A model generated the notes under the pieces. The model worked only from the letters and a program-made list of their open reading frames with translations. It was not told where the DNA came from and did no database searches. Both the position numbers and the translations under genes were made by a program. 64,000 nucleotides of DNA from Membranipora membranacea (Eukaryota; Bryozoa; Gymnolaemata; Cheilostomatida; Membraniporidae): assembly GCA_914767715.1 (NCBI GenBank), contig OU612071.1, positions 20,396,948 to 20,460,947 on the forward strand, in the 5' to 3' direction. Below, piece by piece: positions 12,541 to 23,365 of this stretch; position 1 is the stretch's first letter, and every line of letters begins with the position of its first letter.

Positions 12541-12957
12541 TTGAATGCAGACGACATGCTAGGGAGATGCGAAGACGGTCCAAGTACAGAGAATCTATTA
12601 GTAGTGTGGCAGAAAACTACCAGAGACATACTGCACCCAGTTGCAGAGCGTCTGTATGCTTTGAAAATTCAAAAGGAGGTAGAAGGTAGGTACACACACA
12701 TCAAATTTTTTTCTCTACATACAGGTGATTTATTAGCTAAATATGAATTTTAGATATCCAGGCATTAGACAAGATATCCAAGACTCAACTCATATCATTA
12801 TCCAGAACACCAGCAATGCATGGATCACTGTGTTTGAAACTGAGTCTGGGACGCGACTACGGAACGCATCTAAAATCTAGACGTGGCATAAAATCAAGTG
12901 GTAAGATTGGATTTTCTACCGAGAATGCCCAAAAGCTATGTGCTGGATTAATGAAAG
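12541..12957 (+). other. Two phase-compatible exons of an unrecognised gene
   Basis: Exon 12541-12685 (LNADDMLGRCEDGPSTENLL, then DILHPVAERLYALK) ends at GTAGGT in phase 1. Exon 12754-12957 starts after ATTTTAG and continues in frame (DIQALDKISKTQLISLSRTP, LKLSLGRDYGTHLKSRRG), ending at a weak GTTAGG donor. The shared frame and absence of stops favour real coding origin, but the family is not recognised and no start or end is visible. A partial upstream piece (DEDGDEIFELDKAEWK, about 12196-12240) ends at GTAATA but has a stop just before it. Confidence 0.35.
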
Positions 12958-13737
12958 GTTAGGGCATTTTAAGAATGAATGCCCGGTGTAATATGGTGAC
13001 AGCCATTTGAAAACACCGGAAAAAGACAACGGGGAAAAGTTTTATAAGATCAACCACCAAGTGTGTCCACCAAAAGATTGCCTAGCTTGAGGGAAACATC
13101 AGGTGTCAGCTTTGTCTAGGCTTTATTTGATATCCGCTAGGCAATAATTTAATTTCAAGTGTTTTCGATTACTGGATCTCTGACATAAGTATTTTCGCAA
13201 GTATCCAATCTATGACTGTCCCTGTCTGACAAAATAAAAGCCGAGTGATCTTACATGGAGCTGGTTCTCTGTGGTATAACTATTAAGGAACTCACTCGAT
13301 GAACCTGATGGCCATGGCTGACTCTTGTTATCGTTTCATCTTTGTGGACAATGGACAGCTGTGAGGCGGATGGGGGTGTCTGGGAGTGGTCAAACTTCAA
13401 TCGTAGAATGCAGTGTGGTAGGGTTCAACTAAGATATAAGAAACTTCTTGCACATAATAGGCTACATTTCGAGTCCCATCAATATTTTGGGCTTATTCAC
13501 AAATGTAGATCCCTTTATTTCATGATGTCAACTCCATCCAACAATCAAATTTGGGTACATCCCCCGCTGCACACTTATAAAGCAAGGCAAACATTGCAGC
13601 TACATATATAGTATCCAGTAAATTATCTTATCTTTCTTTTTTACTATTCTATTTGACCTTGAAAATGGCAACAAGAGCGTTGTTATTTTTAAGCTCGACT
13701 TAGACTTCCTATTTTATTAGTAATGTTCTGCTTTCAG

Positions 13738-13920
13738 GAGAAGTGAGGTTACCATGTCCCGAACTGGTTGACGAGCATATGCTACCATATGTCATTGTCA
13801 GGGACGAGGCCTTCCCTCTCAAGCCAAACCTCATGCAGCCTTTCCCTGGTAGAGACAATAGGAAAAATGAGGAACGTAGAATATATAACTATAGACTGTC
13901 TTTGGGTCATTGAAAACGCT
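13738..13920 (+). pseudogene. PIF/Harbinger transposase exon remnant
   Basis: After a CTTTCAG acceptor the frame reads ELVDEHMLPYVIVRDEAFPL, KPNLMQPFPG and then RRIYNYRLS. These are the hallmark DEAFPL, PYPG and NYRLS motifs of Harbinger DDE_Tnp_4 transposases, with the second catalytic Asp in RDEAFPL. The usual RARRVIENAFG that follows is present only after a frame shift (VIENAFG at about 13904-13924), with a stop in the primary frame. Confidence 0.8.
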
Positions 13921-14327
13921 TTTGGTGAGTTCAACATTTGAAGTCGTAGCAACTTGCGTGCAGCACACTACATAATTGAGCAAGTTGTATGAAAGGCTAG
14001 TTTCACAATCACTTTTGTCATAATAGAAAATCAAAACTGGCCACATGACGAGGCTGGGGTATCATGATGTACTACAGTTTTAATTTCTAAATAGCCTATA
14101 GCTATGATGACAGTCGAAGTTGTGCTGAAGTGTGATTCAGCTGAGAAGTCACCTGCATTTATGTTTTCAAACTGACAGGACTGGTAAAGCCAACTTGTTC
14201 TGTTCAAATCAATATTTCATCTTTCTGTAAACCGAACTGAATGAAAATTAGGATACTACTATATAACAAAACTACTCGTGGATATGTACTGCTTGTGAAA
14301 GGTTATTGTAAACATCCTAGCCATAAA

Positions 14328-14385
14328 AAATGATAATATCATAGAGTCATTATCATAAAACTCCGTTTTATTGATTCAAGACTGA
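14328..14385 (+). repeat. Partial copy of dispersed repeat family D
   Basis: ATCATAGAGTCATTATCATAAAACTCCGTTTT followed by ATTCAAGAC matches the central part of the copies at 27025-27075 and 36620-36670. It sits immediately upstream of the LINE, so the LINE may have landed in this repeat. Confidence 0.5.
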
Positions 14386-14806
14386 CTGAGGTAGAAAGAC
14401 AGAAGTTTATTGTTAACCATCAGCTGTGCTTCTACTGCCTTGTGCCTAACCACAGTATAAGGAGTGCAAAACCAGACTGAAATGCAAAGCAACAGGATGT
14501 TGAGAAATACATGCAACTGTGCACCACAACAAACTAATGACCTTTAAAGACAACAAACCACAAGAAAACCCATGGAAAGAATCCCAGAAGGAACCTGAAA
14601 TACAACCCTCACCCAGCCCAAACAAGGCAGCTGAACCCAAACCAGCAATCAAAACAGACGCAACTGCCACTTGTCACAGCATCAGAAGTTTAGAAGATTT
14701 CCTAAGCATATTTATCATGCCTGTACACCTAAGCCTGTACACAGAAGGCTGAAAAAATCTGAGCTCCAGAAAAATTGACAATAAATCTGGGTAATTTTCA
14801 CCCAAA

Positions 14807-16387
14807 ATGAACAAAGGCAAGAAGAGAAAACTCATTTCCAGTAATGATCCTGATGAGGATGATGCTGAGGATAATATCTTCATCTATTCGCTCAACAAGT
14901 TGAAGGCATTACAAAAGAAAATCGACTCTACTACCACTGATGAGTCTATCACCATAAAAGGTAATCCGGGAAACATCCAAATTGTCGTTGACTGCAGCAC
15001 AGCTGTTTTTGAGCTTGTCAGATCTATATTTCAAACATCAATTCAGGAGCAATATCTTTATGTAACTAGGAAAATGAATAAAGATAAGGACAAAAACACA
15101 ACAGCCACCATATTCACCGTTAAAAACAAGAAGAAATCGGATAGACGCCTTTATACTGCAAACTTTTACCATACCACCTCTAGAATACTGGTGAATGCTA
15201 TCAAAGATGTGGATGTGTTTATAAGTCACTACTCTAAGCTGGTAGGTGAATTACAGCCAGAAACAATTGCCAATTTAAACGAGAAAGTCCGTTCCTCATG
15301 CTCAAATGCAATGGAATCGCTGAAAAGTAAACAAACCAATGCCAACAACAGCACAACTCAACAACAAAGCACACAAGGTGCTCTAGGGGGATCTACAGTC
15401 TCACTGCCAGAGTCTTCTCAGTGTTCCCTGTCTGAGACAATGGAGACTTCTGCTCCATTCGTCGACAGCGCTCCCAGTCATTCCAGGGACAGAGATTGTG
15501 GGGAGAGTCCCGGATGTTCGTCATGCAGAACTCTACATGGCGTGCTTTCTATTATGATGGAGAAGATGGACAGCATACAGGAGAAAATGGACAGCATGCA
15601 GGTTAAATTGGATAAAATTACTAGTGCTTTTTCTGAGAGCCCTAGTACAAAGGAATGTCCATCAAATTCCAAAAATACCGTACAACAAACATATCTTCCA
15701 ACTCAAACTCTTAACACCACACAACAATGGTCATCAGTTGCAAGCAGCAGTAGACAACTCCACAGAAATATTCCTTCATCAACAACACATCAAAACACAC
15801 CAACACCAAGTTCACCGGCAACTACATCCAACACACCAGATCACATGCCATCTATTACAAAAACAGCTCGTCCAAACAACTTCAACCCCAAGCACTGCAT
15901 CGTAATAAGTATCAACAAGTCATCAAAAACCTACCAAAACTATAATCAAGACAACATCAGACGTGAGATTAACCGTGAATTCGGCCCAACAATCATAGAA
16001 AACATAACGACCTACAATTTCAAGACAGAATCTCCAAAAATTATGCTGCACCTTCGCGATGAAAAGACAGTGACCAAGTTGATAAACACTTGGAATAAAT
16101 TACTATTTGAAAATTCGCAAGTAAGAAAGACAATCAATCCAGAATCAGCAAAAGTCAACACTGGTATGCTGAGAGGCATTCCTATCGATGCTGATGATGA
16201 ACTTGTAATAAAAGAGATATCACAGAATTTCCCCAACTCTTCAGCTATAAGGATTTACAAAGGGGAAAAGAAAATGCGCATCTTTAAAGTAAAGTTTGAC
16301 ACTCAGGACCAATACAACAAGGTCCTCAGTCAAGGTATGATTTTAGACTCACTTAAACTTAAATGCCATTTTGAAAAACTTCTATGA
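14807..16387 (+). CDS. LINE ORF1 protein, nucleic-acid-binding/coiled-coil
   Basis: A 526-residue reading frame with a basic start (MNKGKKRKLIS). A Ser/Thr/Gln-rich middle is followed by a short coiled coil with repeated MDSIQEKMDSMQ heptads at about residues 250-272, then a low-complexity Thr/Ser/Pro linker. The C-terminal globular domain (about 365-526) contains GMLRGIPIDADDELVIKEI and MRIFKVKFDTQDQYNKVL, the layout of the RRM-like/gag-like domain of Jockey and CR1 ORF1 proteins. No CCHC zinc knuckle is visible. Such proteins bind element RNA and form the RNP used in target-primed reverse transcription. The stop codon overlaps the ORF2 start (ATGA), which suggests coupled termination-reinitiation. 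The frame is intact. Confidence 0.8.
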   Translation: MNKGKKRKLISSNDPDEDDAEDNIFIYSLNKLKALQKKIDSTTTDESITIKGNPGNIQIVVDCSTAVFELVRSIFQTSIQEQYLYVTRKMNKDKDKNTTATIFTVKNKKKSDRRLYTANFYHTTSRILVNAIKDVDVFISHYSKLVGELQPETIANLNEKVRSSCSNAMESLKSKQTNANNSTTQQQSTQGALGGSTVSLPESSQCSLSETMETSAPFVDSAPSHSRDRDCGESPGCSSCRTLHGVLSIMMEKMDSIQEKMDSMQVKLDKITSAFSESPSTKECPSNSKNTVQQTYLPTQTLNTTQQWSSVASSSRQLHRNIPSSTTHQNTPTPSSPATTSNTPDHMPSITKTARPNNFNPKHCIVISINKSSKTYQNYNQDNIRREINREFGPTIIENITTYNFKTESPKIMLHLRDEKTVTKLINTWNKLLFENSQVRKTINPESAKVNTGMLRGIPIDADDELVIKEISQNFPNSSAIRIYKGEKKMRIFKVKFDTQDQYNKVLSQGMILDSLKLKCHFEKLL

Positions 16388-17054
16388 TGGCAATGAATTT
16401 TCATAGCGCATATCTTAATATCCGTGGATTGGCAAGCAAACTGGAAGAGGTTCGTTTAATTCTTAGTGATCACAAATTTAGTATACTGTGTTTGGCTGAA
16501 ACATTTTTGAATGAAAATGATGACAGCTGCCTATATGAGGTACCAGGATATACGATGATAAGAAGGGATAGGCTCTGTAACAATGGTGGGGGATTACTCT
16601 GCTATGTCCATGATTCACTGGTCATTGAACATCTGGAAAATTTAGATCTTTACATGGATGAGAGTATAACAGTCAAGGTCAGACCCAGAAGCCAAAAGAG
16701 TTTTTTGGTCACATACTTATATAGACCTCCCCAATCAAAAGCATCATGGAACACAGACTTTTCAGAGTTTGTCGAGCGTTGTTATGGTTTGAACGATGAA
16801 ATTATAATATTTGGTGATTTCAATATTGATTTGCTGAATCCAACTTCGAAAAACAGGTGGTTAGATAATGTTACCTCTCCACTACTGTTGAATCAACTTA
16901 TATCTGAACCCACTCGCATAAATAATTCATCAAGGACACTAATTGACCACATCTATTCAAGTAAAAGTGACAATATTGCTAAATCTGGTGTCATCAAATA
17001 TTCACTGAGTGATCATTTCATGATAGTAGCTTCAAGAGAGATTGATAGAAATGT
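16384..17054 (+). CDS. LINE ORF2, APE-type endonuclease part (interrupted)
   Basis: The N-terminal part of ORF2. AP-endonuclease-like motifs occur in order: AYLNIRGLASK with Asn12; LCLAETFLN with the metal-binding Glu39; GGGLLCYVHDSL; YLYRPPQS; FGDFNIDLL; LIDHIYSS; and YSLSDHFMIV with the catalytic Asp-His. This domain nicks target DNA for target-primed reverse transcription. The last native codons are REIDRN. From 17055 the DNA is that of the nested element, so the remaining codons up to a stop at 17148 are an artefact of the insertion. The start overlaps the ORF1 stop. Confidence 0.85.
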
Positions 17055-17083
17055 GTGTCAACACGACAAAAAGGCATATAAGT
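17052..17083 (+). repeat. Left terminal inverted repeat of nested element
   Basis: Outer TGTGTGTCAACAC, then after GAC the inner block A5GGCATATAAGT. The right end (about 21256-21286) has the same two blocks in inverse orientation, with one substitution in the outer block and without the GAC spacer. Confidence 0.8.
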
Positions 17084-17169
17084 CGCGTTTCTATTGTGTC
17101 TATAATGAGTCAATGAAGTTCAATATGATGATTCCTGACATGTGCTAGTGTTTTTGTTTTATAACTGAT

Positions 17170-17225
17170 TCTGACCAATCAAGACCTGCTCTTTTCAACT
17201 AGCTATTTATCTAACCAATCAGACA
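17170..17225 (+). promoter_or_regulatory. Two CCAAT-box motifs upstream of the nested gene
   Basis: GACCAATCAAG near 17175 and TAACCAATCAGAC near 17213 lie about 150-195 bp before the ATG at 17370, a plausible distance for CCAAT boxes. This is motif-level evidence only. Confidence 0.3.
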
Positions 17226-17369
17226 ACTAGAAATCACAATAATCTAGGGTCAAAGTTAACCCTCTCATGGTTGTCAAGCAAGTAAATCCTAGCCTCACTA
17301 ACTTCCTGTTGGACTTGATGTGGCATAAATGACGGGTGGGTTGCGCAATCGCCTTGCACAATGTTATGA

Positions 17370-20300
17370 ATGCTGAGTCATCATAACAAAGTTGTTGATG
17401 AATTAGAAATGGCTTCCAGAATGATTAACTCAGATGATTTAGCTGAGGTTTTGGCTGGATTTGATGAAGTAGATCAAGAATATTTTAACATGGAGAATAG
17501 AGAGCTAGACATAGCAGATAGAGATCATCAGGACATCAGTTTGAACATCACAGATGAACCAGATGAGGATCCTGAGTGTAATACAAGGGATATGAATGAA
17601 GACAGAGAAACTGGAGAGGTTGGGTTGATGGAAGCTGTCCATCTTTTACATGATAATTCAGATGGTGATGACCAACTACAGCCAGATAATGTTGAAACTG
17701 TTGAAGCTAACTTAGCCGAGATTGTGGGCTGTAAATGTGGCTGCGCTGACAGGATTGACTGCGCCGCTGTTAACATGGGTCGGGCCATAGCGTTAAGCCT
17801 TGATAAGCAATCGCTGGACCTCATGATCATGGGGAAAGTCAGCACTATTATACAGTGTGGTGATGAGACTGCAACATCCAGACGAAAGTCACAAGTTGAA
17901 AGGAAGTGTGTACGATGTAGATACAAGCACGAGAGTGAGTAAATACTTAAATATCCTACAAGTCACATTGTTGAATCTATCTACGGCACTTGTTGATGAG
18001 TGTGTTGTATGTCGACCTTCAAAACTGAAGACTATATAATACAAGCTAACATCTTTCTTCCAGATCTAGATATCTGCCGCAACATGTTCATGTACATGAA
18101 CGGTGTGAAGACGAGACGATTAGACACTATTATTGCAACATATGCGGCTAACAGCTTTTGTGCTCCACGGGAGTTCAAATACCAACTAGGACATGGCAGA
18201 AACAAGAAAGCCCTGACATTAGATGAATGTACAAAGGTCTACCACTACCTGACCACCACAGCCAAAGTACACGGACTAGACATTCCAGGACGCATGCCAG
18301 GTAGGGCTGGTACAATTTTTCTGTAGTTAAGTTTGTATCACTTTAGCGATATTTTTCAATTAGAATTCGTACAGGTATACTTTAATTTTGCAAGTGAACT
18401 ATTTTTAGGTGTGACTGACAACTTTCAGACCCGTCAGCTTGTAGTCCTGCCATGTAGCTTCACCAAAAAACAAATTCACGAGGGGTACACCCTAGCTGCA
18501 AATGCTGCTGGATGGAGACCAATATCACTAAGTGCATTTCAGGATGTTTGGCGACGCTTGATGCCCAACCTTATAGTCTCCAAGCCTAAAACTGACCTCT
18601 GCTGGACCTGCCAACAAAACAACATGCGCACACTAGAGTAAGTAAAATTTCAAATGTCCCTGTATGATAATGACATAAACATGTAGTTGCTTGATTAATT
18701 CAATTCTCTGATACAGGATGACTAACCTAGAAATCGAAAAGAAAGAAGAGTTAATAACTCGTCAACTTAATCACCTTAAAATCTCAACCAAAGCTCGGGA
18801 ATATATGAATCGCTGTGTTGAGAAATCAAAGCAATGCGTAGGTGACTTCATCCTCGGGGTCCATCAGCCACAAACAGGTCCAACAATGGCTCACTACGGA
18901 TTCGATTTTGCACAGCAGGTAAGTCTCTAACACATGTTCAGGAAGATTTTACCAATCACTCATTATAAAGTTGGCTTACAGCTGCTCTAGATGATGTATA
19001 AGAGTCTGTATCCATTATGTCATTGATAAAATTATATCTATCTACTTATTTTAGTGCTGATAAATTCAAGGTAAGAGCAGTGTGGTGTGGTGACTAACAT
19101 TCAATGTGCTTCTCCTCTTATTTTCCACCTAATAGATATGGTCTTCACCTGGTAGCTGACATAACACCATAATATGCTAGGCGGTAACTATCCTTTCCAC
19201 ACAAATTGTCACTTCCAATGTCATTGAACTGTTGATAGGTTTTATACCCTTCGGATCCTCTACAGCCTGGCCCAATCTATTTCAAAACTCCTCGGAAGTG
19301 TGGGTTGTTTGGAGTGTGTGCCATGGCCTTTCCGATGCAGGTCACATACATGATTGACGAAGCCGCTTCATCCGGAAAAGGTGCCAACCAAGTTATCTCG
19401 TACTTGCATCACTTTTTCGAGAATTATGGACTAGGTGAAAAGAATGTCATCCTACACGCTGACAACTGTTGGTAAGTGTAAGCTAGGATAGCGCAGTGGT
19501 AGTGATCAGTGTAATTTGAGGTTGAGTGGAGCCAAAACCATAACCGATGCTCAAAATCATAATCCCTTTTTTTCAGTGGACAGAACAAAAACAATACGAT
19601 GATGTTCTACCTAGCATGGAGGGTGGCGACTGGTAGACACCAGACAGTGGAAATGAACTTTCTCATAGCCGGACACACCAAATTTTCCCCTGATCTCCAT
19701 TTCGGGATGATAAAGAAGAAGTTCAGGAAAACACGTGTATCAAGCCTCCACACAATGAAGAAGGTGTGTATGAATGACTGGATTTTGTTGGTTGAGACTT
19801 ATAGCATCTATGGTGTTTATATGACGCTTTTACCACTTTATCTAGGTGGTCAGTGAATCTTCAAAGAGTAACATCTCTCAGCTGGTAATGGAATCTGATG
19901 GTACAGTTAATGTCCCAGTCTATGATTGGGTTGCATTCTTCAGCGGTTCCAAGGCTATAAAAGGTATAAAGAAGCAGCACAAACTCTTCTTCCCTTCTAT
20001 CACAGGTGAGACACAGACTTTAACTTCATCTATTTTTCCGTGCTACTATTGAACTTTGGCCTGAGCTTACCAAATTCTATGCGTTAATTACTTTTCACCG
20101 AATTATTAGGTATGGTTCAGATGCGAGAATCTATTGGTGCTCCACTGACGGAACATAGAGTGTATGGTGATATACCAGAAGGCTTCCCAGATGTAATTCC
20201 ACCCCCAGGCCTGGATGCTAAGAGACAGTGGTATCTGCATGATGAGATAAGAGAATTCTGTGATGCCAGGTTCATGGATGAAGTTTGTCCATTGCCTGCC

Positions 20301-20499
20301 GTCCCCAAACCAAGAGCTCCTACCCCATCACGAGGTAGGATAAGAATCTAAGACTATGTTATGTTTACGTCATAATGATCCCTACTGCTAATTGGTGGGA
20401 GGTACCAGGCATCAGAGGTAGTGATAACAGCATCAAACGCATGAAGGTGATTTCTCTGTTTCAGATGAACAGCCGCCGAAGAAAGGAAAGAGGAAATAG
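17370..20499 (+). CDS. DUF7869-like protein, candidate transposase, nine exons
   Basis: Exons: 17370-17934, 18064-18300, 18409-18637, 18717-18918, 19239-19471, 19577-19763, 19846-20005, 20110-20334, 20465-20499. All introns are GT-AG and every junction phase matches, giving 690 residues without stop or frameshift. The N-terminus is acidic, then a Cys cluster (GCKCGCADRIDC) and KCVRCRYKH suggest metal binding. The centre has VLPCSFTK, DLCWTCQQNN and HYGFDFAQQ. The conserved core is LHADNCCGQNKNN, MNFLIAGHTKFSPDLHFG and KKKFRKT. The tail is basic (PPKKGKRK). This HADNC-GQNKN signature matches the uncharacterised family usually labelled DUF7869. I infer an RNase H-like fold with acidic residues in GFDF, HADN and SPD as candidate catalytic positions. 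It is the only gene of a TIR-bounded element, so transposase is the leading guess. Family membership is from memory of motifs. Confidence 0.7.
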
Positions 20500-20544
20500 A
20501 GGAAAGAAGGCCGAGAAAACAAAATCTCGATATGCTTCACTTGG

Positions 20545-20790
20545 TATATATATATTATATATATATAATATATATATATAATAACAATAACATATTAAAT
20601 TTAATTCGTTACCTATTGGCGTAGCATTATATAAACTGAACAATTTGATCAATCGGTAGAAAAAACACTACTTAATACAGTGCTTAATTAAATATGTATT
20701 ATATTTATTATATTACAATATAATATAATAATTATATTATATTATACAACCTTAAAGTTATATTGTACTATACTTATATATATAATCATT
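20545..20790. repeat. TA microsatellite and AT-rich tract in nested element
   Basis: Runs of TATATA (about 20545-20581) and TATTATAATA-type repeats (about 20694-20790) follow the stop of the spliced gene. No coding potential. Confidence 0.7.
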
Positions 20791-21255
20791 TTGTGAACAT
20801 TATGTCATTAAAATTAATTGTGAAAGTACATCTTTCTGTCTCAGTTTATGTTTGTCGCGGATGAAATTTTCCTTAATTCTTCACGATTTACCATGACCTT
20901 TGACCCCAGAATAGCATTAATTCCATCGGTCTGATGGAAAAATCCTTTTCACTATCAAATTCTCCATGCCTTATTACCCCATATTTGTCACTTACAGGGA
21001 ATTATTCCATCATTTAATATCCGTATCCAAGGAGTTAAACAATGTAAACAATACATATATCATAATTTTAATGTTCGAATGATTCAAACCTTTGTTTCAG
21101 AGATTCACTTTTTCCCCCGAGTTGTTCTATGATGGCGGACTAATTCGCGTGTATCTTCGATTCTATTAAAGCTAGGAAGATACAGTAAATTGCATTACAC
21201 TCAGAAAGAGTTTCTCTTTCAAGTGACATCAAAAACTGGAAAAGTGAATTTCCAA

Positions 21256-21286
21256 CTTATATGCCTTTTTGTTGTGTTGATACACA
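21256..21286 (-). repeat. Right terminal inverted repeat of nested element
   Basis: Plus-strand ACTTATATGCC, a T-run, then GTGTTGATACACA is the inverse of the left end at 17052-17083. LINE sequence resumes directly after it. Confidence 0.8.
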
Positions 21287-21291
21287 AATGT

Positions 21292-23365
21292 TAAAATATC
21301 TAAACGAAGATGTAAGGTAACATTTTTGGATTATTCATTTGCAACACCTGAAAACATTTTTAACACATTCTCAAGGAAAAATTTTGGTTACGTACTGTAT
21401 GAAAGATCAATAGACTCAATGTTTGAGAAGTTCTATAGCCATTTGAATCATCTTATATCAAAACTCGTGTTTGAGAAGACTCGTTTTGTAAGAATGCATA
21501 ATCTTCCAAAATGGTTGGATGATGAGGTAAAAATGAACATCAAAATCAGAGATCAACTCAAACAAAACGGTGATTGGGAAGGATATAAAAAACAGCGAAA
21601 TTATGTCACTAATATGATCAGACAAAAGAAGAAAAGAGCTATTTCTAATACTATTAAAGAGTCTAAAGGTAATACAAAACCTGTTTGGGATGTATTAAAG
21701 AATAAAAAGAAGGAGACTTTCCCTGCGACAAATTTGAGTGCAGATCAATTTAACAGCCATTTCACATCCATTGCAAAATCAATCACAAAGAACCTTGTTG
21801 TAACAGATGAGATGACATTTCCCGTATCCAAACATAATTTGACAGACATACCACAATTCACCCCTTTCACATGTACAAGAATATTGTTCCACATTCCTGA
21901 TAGTAAAAGTACAGGACCTGACAGAATTACAGTGAATATGTTGAAGCTTGTTTGGCCTTATATTGTGGATATTGTCACCGATATGTTTAACAGGGTTTTA
22001 AGCAAAGGACAGTTCCCTTCAACATGGAAACTAGCTCGAGTTTCACCAATACATAAATCTGGGGATATAAATAACCCATCAAATTATAGGCCAATTTCAG
22101 TCTTGCCTGTTCTTTCAAAAATATTTGAGAAACACATAAATCACCATCTGCAAAAATATCTCACTAAGAACAAAATCATCCATGAGCTTCAATGTGGATT
22201 TAGAAAAGGCCATTCTTGTTCAGACAGTTTATTTAAAATTATTTCAGACTCTTTGGTGGAGAAAATTAATGGAAATGTTATGACATTACTTTTTCTGGAT
22301 TTTAAAAAGGCATTTGACTGTGTATCCCATGTTTTACTACACAACAAGTTGAAGGCTTGCGGCATCGGAGGAAATATGTTAAAACTTCTTGACACCTTTC
22401 TGACAGACAGAAGGCAGTTTGTTAAACTCAATAATATTGAATCTTGTAGATTGCCTATCACAATAGGGGTCCCTCAAGGTTCAATCCTAGCACCAACTTT
22501 GTTTCTCATCTTCATAAATGATTTATTAACTTCATCAAAATCAGACTCATCATCATATGCATATGCTGATGATACAGTGTTCCTGTCATCTAATAAAAAC
22601 CTTCAGCAACTAAAGGCAAAGGCATCTGAAGATTTAAGTGGCATTTTGGATTGGTGCAATCGTAACCGGATGGTTATAAATGTTCAGAAATCTCATTACA
22701 TGCTACTTAACATCTCAGATCCGCTTTATGACCTGGAACTGTACATAGGGCATGAAAAACTAAACAGACAGAGAACTACAAGGCTTCTGGGTTTTGTGTT
22801 GAATGACTCGCTTTCATGGCAGGATCATCTAGAGTATGTATATAAAAAGGTACAACGGAATGTTTACCTACTTCAAAATTTGAGATACTTCTTGGATATA
22901 GCAAGTGCCCGCACATTTTACTTCCAGTTTATCTATTGTCACCTTATATATGGTATCCATATCATTGGCAACTTGTCCTGCAATAATGCCCTCAATAGAT
23001 TATTTTTGTTGCAAAAACGGGCTTTACGCATTATCGCCAATGTGCATTACATCCCATATTATCTCATTTCAACCGAATCCATTACACAATCATTACAACT
23101 CCTACCTCTTCCTAAGCTTGTTTGTTATTTCACTTCACTTTTTGCGCATAAGATAAACAATTTTTTAACACCTCCATTTATATATAGAGGATTTAAAAAC
23201 ACTACCAAGTTCAATTTTCGTGATAAACATTTACTTTTATATCATACAGACAATCTAAGATACAAAGTTTCTGCTACATACAATTCTTTACCGTTACATT
23301 TGAGATCTAAAGAGAAGTTCAGTTCATTCAAAACTTTACTTTTCAACCATATATTATCGACTTGA
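21292..23365 (+). CDS. LINE ORF2, reverse transcriptase part (continuation)
   Basis: Continues ORF2 in frame after the nested element. An RT-linker region has KRAISNTIKESKG and WDVLKNKKKE. RT motifs follow: DSKSTGPDRITVNMLKL, then FPSTWKLARVSPIHKSGD and NYRPISVLPVLSKIFEK. QCGFRKGHSC, then TLLFLDFKKAFDCVSH carries the first catalytic Asp. GVPQGSILAPTLFLIFINDL follows, and AYADDTVFLSS has the catalytic Asp pair. The C-terminal region includes RTTRLLGFVLNDSLSWQDH and LLQKRALRIIANV, typical of CR1/Jockey-like elements, and ends with SSFKTLLFNHILST. No stop or frameshift is visible over 690 codons, so the element was probably young when interrupted. Confidence 0.88.

Larger units (their letters stand above)
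17055..21285 (+). mobile_element. TIR-bounded 4.2-kb DNA element carrying a nine-exon DUF7869-like gene
   Basis: The element interrupts LINE ORF2. Both junctions show AAATGT, and the ends carry inverted repeats (outer 13-nt block at 12/13 identity plus an inner block of about 16 nt). Because the TIR sequence begins TGTG, the flank can be read as a 6-bp target duplication AAATGT or as a shorter AA duplication with longer TIRs. Removing the element plus one flank copy gives REIDRN followed by VKISKRRCKVTF in one frame. Inside are one spliced gene in the same orientation as the LINE (17370-20499), a TA microsatellite and an AT-rich 3' region without other genes. Structure and precise insertion point to cut-and-paste DNA transposition. 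The superfamily is not recognised. Confidence 0.75.

Noticed and set aside
14519-14752. Small upstream protein in the LINE leader
   Set aside because: Pro/Lys-rich low complexity, no link to ORF1 and no family. It more likely belongs to the 5' UTR.
17055-17148. Native end of LINE ORF2 at 17148
   Set aside because: These codons lie inside the nested element's left TIR region. The true continuation is at about 21292.
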